Counted from the first letter of the stretch, positions 46,832 through 57,004 are shown. The stretch is DNA of 64,000 bases from Psychromonas sp. CNPT3 (GCF_000153405.2 NC_020802.1:2499883-2563882), one strand, 5' to 3'. Notes: a model not told the origin generated them from the sequence alone. Made by a program: numbers and translations.

Positions 46832-48622
46832 ATGCATCCTGTTTTAAGTAATGAGAAAAAAATATTACACTTCTCTCGGTTAAGTAAGCTGGGTGTTAAA
46901 CAAGAAATTGCGATCACCATGCCTGAAGTCGCTGAAGCGATGTTTACCAGCACGAGACATTGCCGCACCCTATTAAATGAGATGCGTGATTTAGACTGGT
47001 TAGAGTGGACACCCCAAGCAGGACGTAAGCAACGTTCTCGGCTTTATCTGCTGTATTCTCTTGATGAGCTAAAAGCACAACTGGCGAAGCAGATGATTGC
47101 TATTGGAAAGTATGAGAAAGCACTCGCGCTTATCGACCATGATCAAATGTTATTTGGGCAACTGTTACAAATAACATCTGGTGCTATCCAACGTGAAGGC
47201 CGGTTACACATCCAGCTGACATACGGGCGTTCTTTCTCTGCACTATTACCGCATATCGCTTTAAGGAACAGTGAACGTTTCTTGTTACGTCAGGTTTACT
47301 GCTGTTTGGTGCAGTGTGATAAAGAGGGTTTTATCACTCAGCAGCTAGCCCACCACTGGGTTTACAATGTGCAGTTACAACGCTGGCGTTTCTATTTACG
47401 TCCCGGGCTAACTTTCCACGATGGCAGTGAAATTAATGCCAAAAATATAGCTGAATTATTTAATCGATTAAAGAAACTGGCTACATACAAGGCTGAACTG
47501 GCACATGTCATCGATATCACTGCGGTAAATCAACTTTGTATCGACTTTCAATTAGATCAATCAGACCCTGGATTTGCAGGACTCATTGCAGATGTGAAAT
47601 ATTCTATTCAACCTTACTCTCAACTGAAGACAACGTTAGTTACCGTAGGTAGTGGTGCATTTCGAATACAAGAGCATACGCCACAGTATTTACGATTACA
47701 GACATTCGATAACTATCATGGTTATCGTGCCCTTACAGATACAGTAACTATTTGGCATGTATCATCACCCCAAGCCAACTCACCTTGTACAACTGAATTT
47801 CAGGAAAATGTGGTGAATAAAAAAAGTCAAATCCGTTCAAACTATCCACCCAGTAACAGCCTTGAAAAGAAAATTGAATCTGACGATCAAGCAAGTGAAA
47901 GTGATCAAAAAAGTAGAATAGAATATGGCTGTTTACTGGCAATGATAAACAATAAAGCCAAGCTTTCTCTTCTGCAGCGTAAATACCTGAGCCAATTGCT
48001 TGCTGCTGATAAACTGATGGAGGAATTAAGTAAATCAACGAATCCGATTGAAGCCATTCCTGCCTACAACCTACTTTCCAATTGGTTAAAAGTTATTTCG
48101 ACTGGCACAACGGAGCAACCTTTGCCGAGTAAACTGACTATTGCAATATTCGAACACCATACTTTGAAAGAATGTGCTCATGCAATGGTGATGTTACTTG
48201 AGCAAGCTGGTATTGACTGCGAGATTAACGTCTATTCTTTTGAGGAACTCATGCAAAAAGCCAGTGCGAATACCCTGATGGAAGATCTTATCTTGATTAG
48301 CCTCGATTTAGATGACAACCTGCCAGCGTCTATCTTTCACTGGATGTTATCTAATTCAGTACTCAATCAAAGCCTGTCTGCAAAAGCCTGTCACTGGCTA
48401 CAAACTAAATTAATCACTATTCGACAGCAACAGCCATTAAGCAATTACCTTTCTGAACTGGAATCAATTAGCACTGCAATGATTACAGAGCACTGGATAA
48501 TTCCTATGCTGCACCATAGGCAGACGCTATATTTTCAAGGCGTACTCAAAGACGTATCGATAAATGTCTGGGGTTGGCCAGAGATACAAGATGTGTGGTC
48601 TGAACAATTTGTGGATAGTTAG
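46832..48622 (+). CDS. SgrR-like transcriptional regulator
   Basis: 596 aa from the ATG at 46832, which has a near-perfect GGAGGTGAT upstream. The frame is open further upstream, but without a ribosome site. The N-terminal winged helix (about 1-110) contains MPEVAEAMFTSTRHCRTLLNEM. It is followed by a periplasmic-binding-protein-like domain related to SBP_bac_5 (RRWRFYLRPGLTFHDGSE-like, about 150-590), the SgrR architecture. E. coli SgrR controls the sugar-phosphate stress RNA SgrS, but no SgrS-like gene was seen here. It is divergent from the VOC gene. Confidence 0.85.
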   Translation: MHPVLSNEKKILHFSRLSKLGVKQEIAITMPEVAEAMFTSTRHCRTLLNEMRDLDWLEWTPQAGRKQRSRLYLLYSLDELKAQLAKQMIAIGKYEKALALIDHDQMLFGQLLQITSGAIQREGRLHIQLTYGRSFSALLPHIALRNSERFLLRQVYCCLVQCDKEGFITQQLAHHWVYNVQLQRWRFYLRPGLTFHDGSEINAKNIAELFNRLKKLATYKAELAHVIDITAVNQLCIDFQLDQSDPGFAGLIADVKYSIQPYSQLKTTLVTVGSGAFRIQEHTPQYLRLQTFDNYHGYRALTDTVTIWHVSSPQANSPCTTEFQENVVNKKSQIRSNYPPSNSLEKKIESDDQASESDQKSRIEYGCLLAMINNKAKLSLLQRKYLSQLLAADKLMEELSKSTNPIEAIPAYNLLSNWLKVISTGTTEQPLPSKLTIAIFEHHTLKECAHAMVMLLEQAGIDCEINVYSFEELMQKASANTLMEDLILISLDLDDNLPASIFHWMLSNSVLNQSLSAKACHWLQTKLITIRQQQPLSNYLSELESISTAMITEHWIIPMLHHRQTLYFQGVLKDVSINVWGWPEIQDVWSEQFVDS

Positions 48623-48632
48623 TACTCAGTTA

Positions 48633-48842
48633 GGTTCTGTCGCAAACTAAAATAATGTTACTCTAAATTAGAGGCGCACTTTTTATCAGATACAATTATG
48701 CTGCTAGCGAATAAAATCGATCCCAAAGTGCCATTCCTTCTGAGTTAATCATTTGACCTTTTTTAATCATATCGCACACTTCAACACCGGCCAAAGTTGA
48801 TTCAGCACCAACCAAAGGTGAATGTTGAGAGTATCTAGCGCA
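48633..48842 (-). mobile_element. Internally deleted copy of the IS6-family element
   Basis: Starts with an intact terminus GGTTCTGTCGCAAA and matches the left 190 bases of the 45250 element closely. It then jumps to a segment (AGGTGAATGTTGAGAGTATC) that lies about 115 bases further inside that element. The rest is missing up to the end of the SorC-type gene. Same orientation as the first copy. Confidence 0.85.
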
Positions 48843-48850
48843 CACAACTT

Positions 48851-49831
48851 TTACGGTTTAATTTGCTCATCTAAATTTAAAATAGTTAACGCATTACTCA
48901 CACTTGTCGCTAATACATCAACCACACCACTGCGTAACGCGCCGAGTAACGCCAAAGGTTTACTATTTTCAGAGGCGATAGCAATCACATTCGTAATAGG
49001 CCGAAATTCATTCATACTCAATCCTATCACGCGATCGCTCATCACTGTATTGGCAATATTGCCTTGTACATTGAAAAAATCATAACCGCCAAAATCCCCC
49101 ACGACACCATTCGTCAATCGCGATTGCAGCACTTCATCCGCGGTAAACCAACCTAAACTTACCATGTAATTATTTTCACTCATATTACCAATACCTACTA
49201 ATGACACATCGGCTTTTCGCGCTAAATCGAGGGTTTGCTTTACTGTTTCATTTTGCATAAAGGCGGTTTTCTGTGCGTTATTTTCAGCATAAGCTGGCGC
49301 ATATAGCGTTTCAGAGCTACCCCCATATTTTTTAGCTAATTGGCGACTAATATGATCCGCATTAAACATACCACCACGAGGGTGAATACCCCCAATCGCG
49401 CACACAAACTTACAATTTCGAGGCGCTATCACCCCGACATGATGCGCAACAGCCGACACATTACGGCCTTGGCCAACCGTCACTACCATGCCGTCTTTTA
49501 AAATACTGGCAAGGTAATTAGAGACGAGTCCCGCAACCTGCTGGCGTTGCTCTTCTTCATTACTTTGATCTAATGCTATCAATGCCCTTTTTATCGAAAA
49601 ACGCTTCATTAATCGTTGCTCTATTTGCGCACTAAAAACGGGATGATATTTTACCGTGATCTCAACTATTCCTTCATTGCGAGCTTGTTTAAGCATGCGC
49701 CCGACTTTCGCTCTTGATATCGAAAATTTCTTTGATATCTCTTCTTGCGTGGCACCGTCTTGATAATAAGCCACTGATATTTCTGTTAATAAATCAGTTT
49801 GTTGCACTGATATGTCTTGTTTTTTTATCAT
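48851..49831 (-). CDS. SorC/DeoR-family sugar-responsive regulator
   Basis: 326 aa from the ATG at 49831; a TTG five codons earlier is less likely. The N-terminal helix-turn-helix is YYQDGATQEEISKKFSISRAKVGRMLKQA. The C-terminal sugar-phosphate-binding domain (about 60-320) contains TVGQGRNVSAVA and VVGDFGGYDFF. It is divergent from tal-tkt with palindromes in between, so it probably regulates that pentose phosphate operon. The IS relic ends within a few bases of its stop. Confidence 0.87.
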   Translation of the reverse strand: MIKKQDISVQQTDLLTEISVAYYQDGATQEEISKKFSISRAKVGRMLKQARNEGIVEITVKYHPVFSAQIEQRLMKRFSIKRALIALDQSNEEEQRQQVAGLVSNYLASILKDGMVVTVGQGRNVSAVAHHVGVIAPRNCKFVCAIGGIHPRGGMFNADHISRQLAKKYGGSSETLYAPAYAENNAQKTAFMQNETVKQTLDLARKADVSLVGIGNMSENNYMVSLGWFTADEVLQSRLTNGVVGDFGGYDFFNVQGNIANTVMSDRVIGLSMNEFRPITNVIAIASENSKPLALLGALRSGVVDVLATSVSNALTILNLDEQIKP

Positions 49832-49866
49832 TACCTTAGACCTCAATCACTCGCCAACCAAAAATC

Positions 49867-49899
49867 GTTACATATGTAACCCATCATTACATATGTTCA
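49867..49899. promoter_or_regulatory. Paired palindromic operators, probable SorC-type regulator sites
   Basis: A perfect 14-bp palindrome GTTACATATGTAAC (49867-49880) is followed by a near copy TTACATATGTTC (49887-49898). Their centres are 19 bases apart, about two helical turns. They lie 36 bases upstream of the regulator start. Confidence 0.6.
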
Positions 49900-50094
49900 A
49901 TATAAAAACCTTATTTTTCTCAGTGTTAATTTATTTAAAATGTTCAAATTCTCATCAAAAACGCTTTTTTTAAATGATAAGCGATAAAAACTTGATCCAT
50001 AGACTTGTTTACGAGTTTACGTCATTGACATATATATTGAATACGCTATTTTAAAGCTACCAATTACTCAACAGCTAAGCATATGAGCAATCAT

Positions 50095-50114
50095 AATGTT
50101 CAGTGTTGAACATT
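50095..50114. promoter_or_regulatory. Palindrome upstream of the transaldolase gene
   Basis: AATGTTCA and TGAACATT separated by four bases, 78 bases before the tal start. The half-site TGTTCA also occurs in the operator pair at 49887-49899, so it may be bound by the same regulator. Confidence 0.45.
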
Positions 50115-50191
50115 CGTCATGTTTGTTTACACCAACATGCGGATCAAAAAAATAGTAATGCATAATTAAGCCGAATATAAGGATAATAAAG

Positions 50192-51142
50192 ATGAGCAAC
50201 AAATTACAACAACTTAGAAAAATAACCACTGTCGTTGCCGATACAGGTGATATTGAAGAGATCCGTAGATATCAACCAGAAGATGCGACAACTAATCCAT
50301 CACTTATCCTTAAAGCCGCTCAAATTGCCGATTACGCGCCTCTTATTACCCAAGCGATTGCTTACGCTAAAGAGCAAAGCAATGATAAAACGCAACAAGT
50401 ACAAGATACTTGTGACATGCTAGCGGTGAATATTGGTAAAGAAATCTTAACCACTATTCCGGGTCGTATTTCAACTGAAGTCGATGCGCGTCTTTCTTAC
50501 GATACGCAGGGCAGTGTGACTAAAGCACGTCAACTTATCAAAATGTACAATGATGCGGGCATCAAAAATGAGCGTATCTTAATTAAACTAGCCTCTACAT
50601 GGGAAGGCATCCGCGCCGCAGAAATCCTTGAAAAAGAAGGTATTAACTGTAACTTAACCTTATTATTCTCTTTCGCTCAAGCACGAGCTTGTGCTGAAGC
50701 TGGCGCATTCCTAATCTCTCCTTTTGTGGGTCGTATTATGGATTGGCATAAAGCGAAAGAAGGTCGTGATTTTGCACCGCAAGAAGATCCAGGCGTTATT
50801 TCTGTTACCACTATTTACAATTACTACAAAGAGCATGAATACAACACTGTTGTAATGGGTGCAAGCTTCCGTAGTATCGGTGAGATCTTAGAAATTGCTG
50901 GCTGTGATCGTTTAACTATCGCACCTGCATTATTACAAGAACTTGAAGATGCAGAAGGTGAAGTTATCGAAAAATTAGTGGCAGCCACTGAAATTAAACC
51001 ACGCCCGAGTATCATGACACACGCAGAGTTCCTTTGGGATCATAACCAAGATCCAATGGCTGTTGAAAAACTAGCTGAAGGCATCCGTAATTTTGCTATC
51101 GATCAAGGTAAACTTGAAGTAATGATCGCAGCTAAACTTTAA
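50192..51142 (+). CDS. tal: Transaldolase
   Basis: 316 aa, class I transaldolase of the non-oxidative pentose phosphate pathway. Motifs: [15 protein letters not shown] near the start, the Schiff-base lysine in [14 protein letters not shown] (about residue 131), and [28 protein letters not shown] precedes the ATG. It is followed by a terminator and the transketolase gene. Confidence 0.96.
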   Translation: MSNKLQQLRKITTVVADTGDIEEIRRYQPEDATTNPSLILKAAQIADYAPLITQAIAYAKEQSNDKTQQVQDTCDMLAVNIGKEILTTIPGRISTEVDARLSYDTQGSVTKARQLIKMYNDAGIKNERILIKLASTWEGIRAAEILEKEGINCNLTLLFSFAQARACAEAGAFLISPFVGRIMDWHKAKEGRDFAPQEDPGVISVTTIYNYYKEHEYNTVVMGASFRSIGEILEIAGCDRLTIAPALLQELEDAEGEVIEKLVAATEIKPRPSIMTHAEFLWDHNQDPMAVEKLAEGIRNFAIDQGKLEVMIAAKL

Positions 51143-51148
51143 TTTTAA

Positions 51149-51184
51149 AAAAGTGAAGGCACATATCTGCCTTCACTTTTCTTT
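51149..51184 (+). terminator. Terminator between tal and tkt
   Basis: A 13-bp stem AAAAGTGAAGGCA/TGCCTTCACTTTT with a six-base loop and a T-rich tail. It may attenuate rather than separate the two genes. Confidence 0.85.
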
Positions 51185-51232
51185 ATATCTTATAATCCCC
51201 CAATTCAAATCACTTATTAAATGGTAATCACT

Positions 51233-53227
51233 ATGCAACGCAATCAACTCGCTAACGCTATCCGCGCTTTAAGCATGGACGGAGTACAAAAAGCTAATTC
51301 AGGACACCCTGGCGCTCCAATGGGAATGGCAGATATCGCAGAAGTCCTTTGGCGTGGTCATCTAAACCATAATCCACAAAACCCTAAATGGGCAGACAGA
51401 GACCGTTTTATTTTATCTAACGGTCATGGCTCCATGTTGCTATATTCGCTACTTCACCTTAGTGGTTATGATCTATCTATTAACGACTTAAAAAGCTTCC
51501 GTCAATTACATTCAAAAACACCAGGTCATCCAGAATATGGCTATGCACCGGGTATTGAAACAACCACGGGTCCTCTAGGACAAGGTCTTAGTAATGCCGT
51601 TGGTATGGCATTAGCTGAAAAAACATTAGCAGCACAATTTAATAAAGAAGATCACAGCATTGTAGATCACCATACTTATGTATTTATGGGTGATGGCTGC
51701 TTAATGGAAGGCATTTCACATGAAGCTTGCTCTCTTGCTGGTACTTTAGGTCTGGGTAAACTAATTGCATTTTGGGATGACAACGGAATTTCTATCGATG
51801 GTGACGTTGATGGTTGGTTCACTGATGATACACCTAAACGCTTTGAAGCTTACGGCTGGCATGTTATTGCTAATGTCGATGGACATGATGCTAAAGCTAT
51901 CAATGATGCTATTGAAGCAGGTAAAGCTGAAACAGGTAAACCTACCATTATCTGTACTAAAACAATTATTGGCTTTGGCTCACCGGCTAAACAAGGTACT
52001 CATAATTGTCACGGCGCGCCACTTGGTGCTGATGAAATTATTGCTACACGTAAAGCACTTGGTTGGGAATACGGTGCATTTGAAATTCCTGATGATATTT
52101 ACGCGCAATGGGATGCAAAAAAAGCAGGCCAAGTTAAAGAAAGTAACTGGAATGATAAATTTGCAGCCTACAGCAGTGCTTACCCTGAACTAGCAGCTGA
52201 ATTTACGCGCCGAGTTAAAGGTGAATTACCTGCACAGTGGGAAGAAACAACATCAGCGATTATTGCTGATCTACAAGCAAACCCTGCAGATATTGCATCA
52301 AGAAAAGCATCTCAAAATGCACTTGAAGCTTTTGGTGGTATGTTACCTGAGTTTTTAGGTGGCTCAGCAGATCTTGCACCATCAAACTTAACTATGTGGT
52401 CTGGTTCAAAAGCTATTACACGTGATGATGCATCAGGCAACTACATGCATTACGGTGTGCGCGAATTTGCAATGACAGCAATGATGAATGGTATCGCATT
52501 ACACGGTGGCTTTATTGCTTATGGCGCAACGTTCTTAATGTTTATGGAATATGCACGTAATGCACTAAGAATGGCAGCCTTAATGAAGATCCAAAACATT
52601 CAGGTATATACGCATGACTCTATCGGTTTAGGTGAAGATGGACCAACGCATCAACCTGTAGAGCAAATTTCTTCATTACGCTTAACGCCAAACATGAGCA
52701 CATGGCGCCCATGTGACCAAGTTGAATCAGCAGTCGCTTGGAAACTTGCAATCGAGCGTAAAGATGCACCGACAGCCCTTATTTTCTCGCGTCAAAACTT
52801 AGCACAACAAACGCGTAATACTGAGCAGGTTGCCAATATTGCAAAAGGCGGATATATCCTTAAAGAATGTATCGGCACAGCAGATTTGATTCTGATTGCA
52901 ACAGGCTCTGAAGTACAACTTGCAATGCAAGCGGCTGCGCAGTTAACCCAAGAAGGCAAAAAAGTACAAGTTGTCTCTATGCCGGCTACGGATCTTTTTG
53001 ATAAGCAAGATGCAGCTTACCGTGAAGCAGTGCTTCCAGCTGCAGTAACAGCGCGTGTTGCTGTTGAAGCGGGTATTGCTGACTACTGGTACAAATATGT
53101 AGGCTTAAATGGTCGCGTTGTCGGTATGACGACTTTCGGTGAATCTGCACCTGCAGACGAGCTATTCAAAATGTTTGGTTTTACAGTAGAAAATATTATT
53201 GAAAAAGCAAAAGAAGTAATGGCTTAG
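51233..53227 (+). CDS. tkt: Transketolase
   Basis: 664 aa. Thiamine-diphosphate enzyme moving two-carbon units between sugar phosphates. It has [13 protein letters not shown], the ThDP/Mg motif [29 protein letters not shown] with the catalytic Glu, and [17 protein letters not shown]. The ATG at 51233 gives an N-terminus matching E. coli TktA, although an in-frame ATG at 51221 is possible. It probably acts with tal under the divergent regulator. Confidence 0.95.
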   Translation: MQRNQLANAIRALSMDGVQKANSGHPGAPMGMADIAEVLWRGHLNHNPQNPKWADRDRFILSNGHGSMLLYSLLHLSGYDLSINDLKSFRQLHSKTPGHPEYGYAPGIETTTGPLGQGLSNAVGMALAEKTLAAQFNKEDHSIVDHHTYVFMGDGCLMEGISHEACSLAGTLGLGKLIAFWDDNGISIDGDVDGWFTDDTPKRFEAYGWHVIANVDGHDAKAINDAIEAGKAETGKPTIICTKTIIGFGSPAKQGTHNCHGAPLGADEIIATRKALGWEYGAFEIPDDIYAQWDAKKAGQVKESNWNDKFAAYSSAYPELAAEFTRRVKGELPAQWEETTSAIIADLQANPADIASRKASQNALEAFGGMLPEFLGGSADLAPSNLTMWSGSKAITRDDASGNYMHYGVREFAMTAMMNGIALHGGFIAYGATFLMFMEYARNALRMAALMKIQNIQVYTHDSIGLGEDGPTHQPVEQISSLRLTPNMSTWRPCDQVESAVAWKLAIERKDAPTALIFSRQNLAQQTRNTEQVANIAKGGYILKECIGTADLILIATGSEVQLAMQAAAQLTQEGKKVQVVSMPATDLFDKQDAAYREAVLPAAVTARVAVEAGIADYWYKYVGLNGRVVGMTTFGESAPADELFKMFGFTVENIIEKAKEVMA

Positions 53228-53242
53228 ATTTTTTAATTAAAT

Positions 53243-53268
53243 AAAAAGGCGCTTAGCGCCTTTTTTTA
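53243..53268 (+). terminator. Terminator of tkt
   Basis: A 10-bp stem AAAAAGGCGC/GCGCCTTTTT with a three-base loop and T run. Confidence 0.9.
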
Positions 53269-53317
53269 TGCTTGAAATATAAATCCGTTTCTCTTTTAAA
53301 AAACCATAAAACATAAC

Positions 53318-53977
53318 TTACTTCAAACTTGCCTTTAACTGTAATGAAGCCTGCCCACTTGCCCAATACTTACGCTCAAACGGCGTGATGGCTTGAGCCG
53401 CATGATACTCTTGTATTTCTGATGATTGCCCCGCAAGCTCTAACGCGCGCGCAAACTCTTTAATATAAGTGAACCAATTACTGCGTAATTCTAATTCTCC
53501 ACCCAAAGCTAAAATAGCGGGAAAAACGGCGCTACCATGCCAACGTCTCTGTAAGTGTTTCGCTTTAGGCCATGGATTAGGATAAAGTAAATAATGGTGA
53601 GATAAATGCCAATTTGCTTCTACCGCTAAACGCCAAAAATCATTTAAGTTTACTTGTAATAACCGGTAGTTATCCGCAACTTCTAAACCATGCTTCGAAA
53701 GTCTATCTGCTGATTTATCTAAACCTAATACGATAGCTTCTGGATGTTTGAGCGCCAGATGATGGGTGCTTTCGCCGACACCACAACAAGAGTCAAATAT
53801 AATGGGCTTACCTTGTTGCTCAACCCATTTTTCACACGCTTTAAATGCTTCTAATGTATGTTGCTGATAAGGCTTTTTAAAAGCATGCTGTAAATGCTTT
53901 AATACCACTTCATCTAATTGCTCATGCAAACCTTCTTGGTTAGATGTAATGATCCTTGAATTACCGAGTTCCTTCAT
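53318..53977 (-). CDS. TrmB-like SAM-dependent methyltransferase
   Basis: 219 aa. It contains IIFDSCCGVGESTHHLA as the SAM motif and YPNPWPKAKHLQRRWHG, which corresponds to the PDPWPKKRH motif of tRNA m7G46 methyltransferase TrmB. Differences from canonical TrmB (Asn for Asp in PNPWP, shorter C-terminus) suggest a paralogue. Its true substrate is uncertain. Its ATG overlaps the stop of the ABC permease gene (ATGA), placing it in the yadGH-like operon. Confidence 0.75.
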   Translation of the reverse strand: MKELGNSRIITSNQEGLHEQLDEVVLKHLQHAFKKPYQQHTLEAFKACEKWVEQQGKPIIFDSCCGVGESTHHLALKHPEAIVLGLDKSADRLSKHGLEVADNYRLLQVNLNDFWRLAVEANWHLSHHYLLYPNPWPKAKHLQRRWHGSAVFPAILALGGELELRSNWFTYIKEFARALELAGQSSEIQEYHAAQAITPFERKYWASGQASLQLKASLK

Positions 53978-54747
53978 GAGCGTATACCCACTCCTTTTTT
54001 CAACAACACACTGACAATCGTATAAAGAATGCCAATAAAAACAAAAATAATGCCAAATGATAGCGCCACATTTACATCTGCAATGCCTAAAAATCCATAT
54101 CGAAATGCATTGATCATATAAAAAACAGGATTAAAATGTGAAACGACTTTCCAAAAAGGCGGTAATAAGCTGATGGAATAAAAAACACCGCCTAAATAAG
54201 TAAGTGGTGTTAATACAAAAGAAGGAATAATACTAATATCATCAAACGTTTTAGCAAATAAGGCATTTAAAAGCCCCGCCAATGAAAATAACATGGAGGT
54301 ACAAAGTACACTCAAAAGTAATACCCAAATATCAAAAATATGCAGATCAACAAATAACAATGAAATACATGTGACTAATCCACCTACCATCAAACCACGG
54401 ATCATGCCTCCACCAACGTATCCCCAAATAATAATATAATTAGGCACGGGGGCAACTAATAACTCTTCAATATTATTTTGAAATTTAGCACTAAAAAAGG
54501 ACGAAGCAACGTTGGAATATGAATTGGTGATCACCGACATCATGATCAAACCCGGCACAATAAAGGACATATAATCAACTCCCCCCATCGAGCCTATTCG
54601 TGCGCCAATTAAATTACCAAAAATGACAAAATAAAGGCTAACCGTTATAACGGGGGGAACTAACGTTTGTAACCAAATACGTAAAAAACGATTGATCTCT
54701 TTACGCAAGATACTTTGTAATGCAATACGATAGGAGCATTTAAACAT
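53974..54747 (-). CDS. yadH: ABC-2 type exporter permease (YadH-like)
   Basis: 257 aa with six membrane helices and the ABC-2 signature segment near LLSVLCTSMLFSLAGLLNALFAKTFDD. It forms an exporter with the adjacent ATPase, whose gene it overlaps by eight bases. In E. coli the yadGH pair also lies near hpt. The substrate is unknown. Confidence 0.9.
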   Translation of the reverse strand: MFKCSYRIALQSILRKEINRFLRIWLQTLVPPVITVSLYFVIFGNLIGARIGSMGGVDYMSFIVPGLIMMSVITNSYSNVASSFFSAKFQNNIEELLVAPVPNYIIIWGYVGGGMIRGLMVGGLVTCISLLFVDLHIFDIWVLLLSVLCTSMLFSLAGLLNALFAKTFDDISIIPSFVLTPLTYLGGVFYSISLLPPFWKVVSHFNPVFYMINAFRYGFLGIADVNVALSFGIIFVFIGILYTIVSVLLKKGVGIRS

Positions 54748-55660
54748 TCACTTTCTCCTTTTTCAAAAGCTCTATGAATAATTCTTCTAAACGATTCGAT
54801 TTGTTTCTTAAACTATTGACGCGTATGCCTTGAGCGGTGAGCTCTTCAAAGACTTTATTCAAAGAAAGATCTTTGGATAATTCGAGCTCTAATGTGATCT
54901 CATCTAATTGGGTGATTTTAAAGCGCTCACTACTTGGCAAATATAAGGGAGGATCAACATCTAAAATAAATGTCTCACTATCTAAACGAGACAATAAAGC
55001 TTTCATACTCGTGTTTTCAACTAAATGACCATTATCAATAATACCAATATTACGGCATAGCATTTCAGCTTCTTCCAGATAATGCGTGGTCAAGATGATC
55101 GTCACGCCGTTACTATTGAGCTCTTGTAAAAACGCCCACATCGTACGCCGAACTTCAATATCAACGCCTGCGGTTGGCTCATCTAATATTAATAAACGAG
55201 GCTCATGCATTAATGCACGAGCAATCATTAAGCGTCGTTTCATCCCACCTGACAATTCACGTGCAGGTTGGTTTCTCTTGTCCCACAAACCTAATTGTTT
55301 CAAATATTTTTGCGCACGAAGCAACGCTTCTTTGCGTTTAATACCGTAGTATCCCGCTTGATTAACAAGGATCTGAATAGGTGGCTCAAATGGATTAAAA
55401 TTAAACTCTTGAGGCACTAAGCCTATTTGGCTTTTAGCTAATTCAAGTTGACTATCCAAGTCATAACCAAAGACACTCACCGTCCCTGAGCTTTTATTCA
55501 CAAGGGAAGCTATAATACCAATGGTCGTTGACTTGCCTGCGCCATTAGGCCCAAGTAAAGCATAAAAGTCGCCCTCTTCAACTTGTAAAGAAAGTCCTTT
55601 TAATGCTTCAACGCCTCCTTTGTATACTTTTTTTATATTGTTAAGATCAATAGCATACAT
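54740..55660 (-). CDS. yadG: ABC transporter ATP-binding protein (YadG-like)
   Basis: 306 aa. Walker A LLGPNGAGKSTTIGI, Q-loop VPQEF, signature ELSGGMKRRL, Walker B LLILDEPTAGVD and H-loop TTHYLEEAE are all intact, so it should hydrolyse ATP for the YadH-like permease. It is 14 bases downstream of hpt and probably cotranscribed. Confidence 0.93.
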   Translation of the reverse strand: MYAIDLNNIKKVYKGGVEALKGLSLQVEEGDFYALLGPNGAGKSTTIGIIASLVNKSSGTVSVFGYDLDSQLELAKSQIGLVPQEFNFNPFEPPIQILVNQAGYYGIKRKEALLRAQKYLKQLGLWDKRNQPARELSGGMKRRLMIARALMHEPRLLILDEPTAGVDIEVRRTMWAFLQELNSNGVTIILTTHYLEEAEMLCRNIGIIDNGHLVENTSMKALLSRLDSETFILDVDPPLYLPSSERFKITQLDEITLELELSKDLSLNKVFEELTAQGIRVNSLRNKSNRLEELFIELLKKEKVNV

Positions 55661-55674
55661 ACGGTTTACCTATA

Positions 55675-56202
55675 TTAGTCGTTAAACGTAACCATTCCAA
55701 TATAAGGTAGGTTACGATATAGTTGATTAAAATCCATGCCATAACCAACAACAAATTTATCTTCGATTGAAAATCCTTGCCAATCAATTTTTACATCAAC
55801 TTCTCGACGAGAAGGCTTATTAAGTAATGCGCAGATAGTTACAGATTTAGGATCACGTAATAATAACATTTCTTTTATTTTTTCTAATGTATTACCCGTA
55901 TCAATAATATCTTCCACAATGAGAACATCTTTATCGCGAATTTCTTCATCTAATTCTTTAAGAATTTTAACTTCACCAGCAACAGTGCTACTACCGTAAC
56001 TTGAGGTTGCCATAAAATCGAGCTTAACTGGGATAGTTAACGCTCTCGCAAGATCTGATAAGAAAATAACCGAACCTCTCAATAAACCCACTAAAATAAG
56101 TGAATCACTGTCTTTATAATGTTCGTCTATTTGTAGCGCAAGTTCTTTGACTCGTTTCGCTATTTCTTCTTCAGAAATCATTGTTGCAATGGAATGGTTC
56201 AT
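55675..56202 (-). CDS. hpt: Hypoxanthine phosphoribosyltransferase
   Basis: 175 aa. Purine salvage enzyme converting hypoxanthine (and guanine) with PRPP to the nucleotide. The PRPP-binding loop is DVLIVEDIIDTGNTLEKI. The flexible loop SSYGSST and the base-recognition end FVVGYGMDFNQLYRNLPYIG are present. It leads the hpt-yadG-yadH-methyltransferase unit. Confidence 0.95.
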   Translation of the reverse strand: MNHSIATMISEEEIAKRVKELALQIDEHYKDSDSLILVGLLRGSVIFLSDLARALTIPVKLDFMATSSYGSSTVAGEVKILKELDEEIRDKDVLIVEDIIDTGNTLEKIKEMLLLRDPKSVTICALLNKPSRREVDVKIDWQGFSIEDKFVVGYGMDFNQLYRNLPYIGMVTFND

Positions 56203-56575
56203 ATAATACCTATTTACTTAATTAACGGGCGATTGTACCACTATTCAACAACGCTTAAATGAAAAAAAGATAAATAATAAAAACCAAAACTAACAAATCA
56301 AAATATTTAACATTCACACTTATTTAGTACTTCTTTTATAATTTTAAAATTAAGGGTTAAAATACGTATCAAAATTAATAGCGTAAAAAAGATATTGCCT
56401 CTGCCCCTTATAAAAAAAGAACTACGACACATCAATGTCCCGTTTAACATTAATAGTTCGCCACTTTAAAGAAACACCCACACCAAATAAGAGGTAATTA
56501 TTAGTCAAATACACATCAACAAGGATCCCTTCTTCGATACATCGCAATATAAAAATACTATATAACTAAGCTAAT
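56203..56575. other. Intergenic stretch between hpt and the rrn-distal array
   Basis: About 370 AT-rich bases. No gene is supported. The final bases (AAGCTAATAACG) match the spacer that follows several array units, so the array once extended a little further. Confidence 0.5.
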
Positions 56576-56616
56576 AACGAAAAAAGGCTTTGAAATAGTG
56601 ACGTGTTTATAAAAAA

Positions 56617-56710
56617 GGCACTGACGACAAACTCTCCCTACTATCACATAATATGTATCTGCCTTCTGCAGGATCTTTCTGTTCCATGTTCGAGTAGGTC
56701 ATTGCCAAGC
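56617..56710 (-). repeat. Array unit 1 (distal, truncated)
   Basis: Keeps the GCTTGGCAATGACCTACTC opening (minus strand), the first hairpin with one mismatch (CTGCA/GGCAG) and GATAGTAGGG. It lacks hairpins 2 and 3. Confidence 0.7.
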
Positions 56711-56757
56711 CTTTAACGAAAAAATCTGTTTTATATAGTGATGGGTTTAAAAAAAGA

Positions 56758-56957
56758 GGCGCTTTGGCGACGGTCAGGGTTCGCAGTGCTCACCCGCTCG
56801 TGAAAACTTGCCTGTCGGCAATACCCTCCAGGACACACAGAGCTTAGTCCGATCAAGAAAATTGCCTGCCGGAAAACTCGCCCCTAGAATCACATATTAG
56901 GAAAGCAACTTTGTTGCGCTGTTTATTTCCCATGTGAGAGTGGTCATCTAGCCAAGC
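56758..56957 (-). repeat. Array unit 2 (with internal duplication)
   Basis: 200 bases. Hairpin 1 is GCAAC-aaa-GTTGC and hairpin 3 is GGGT/ACCC. The hairpin-2 region is duplicated and one copy is eroded. Confidence 0.75.
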
Positions 56958-57004
56958 TAATAACGAAAAAACGGTTTGAAAATAGTGAATGGTTTTAAAA
57001 AAGA

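Noticed and set aside
51221-51232. Transketolase start at ATG 51221
   Set aside because: The four extra residues are not in the family N-terminus. The ATG at 51233 matches E. coli TktA length and sequence, though neither has a clear ribosome site.
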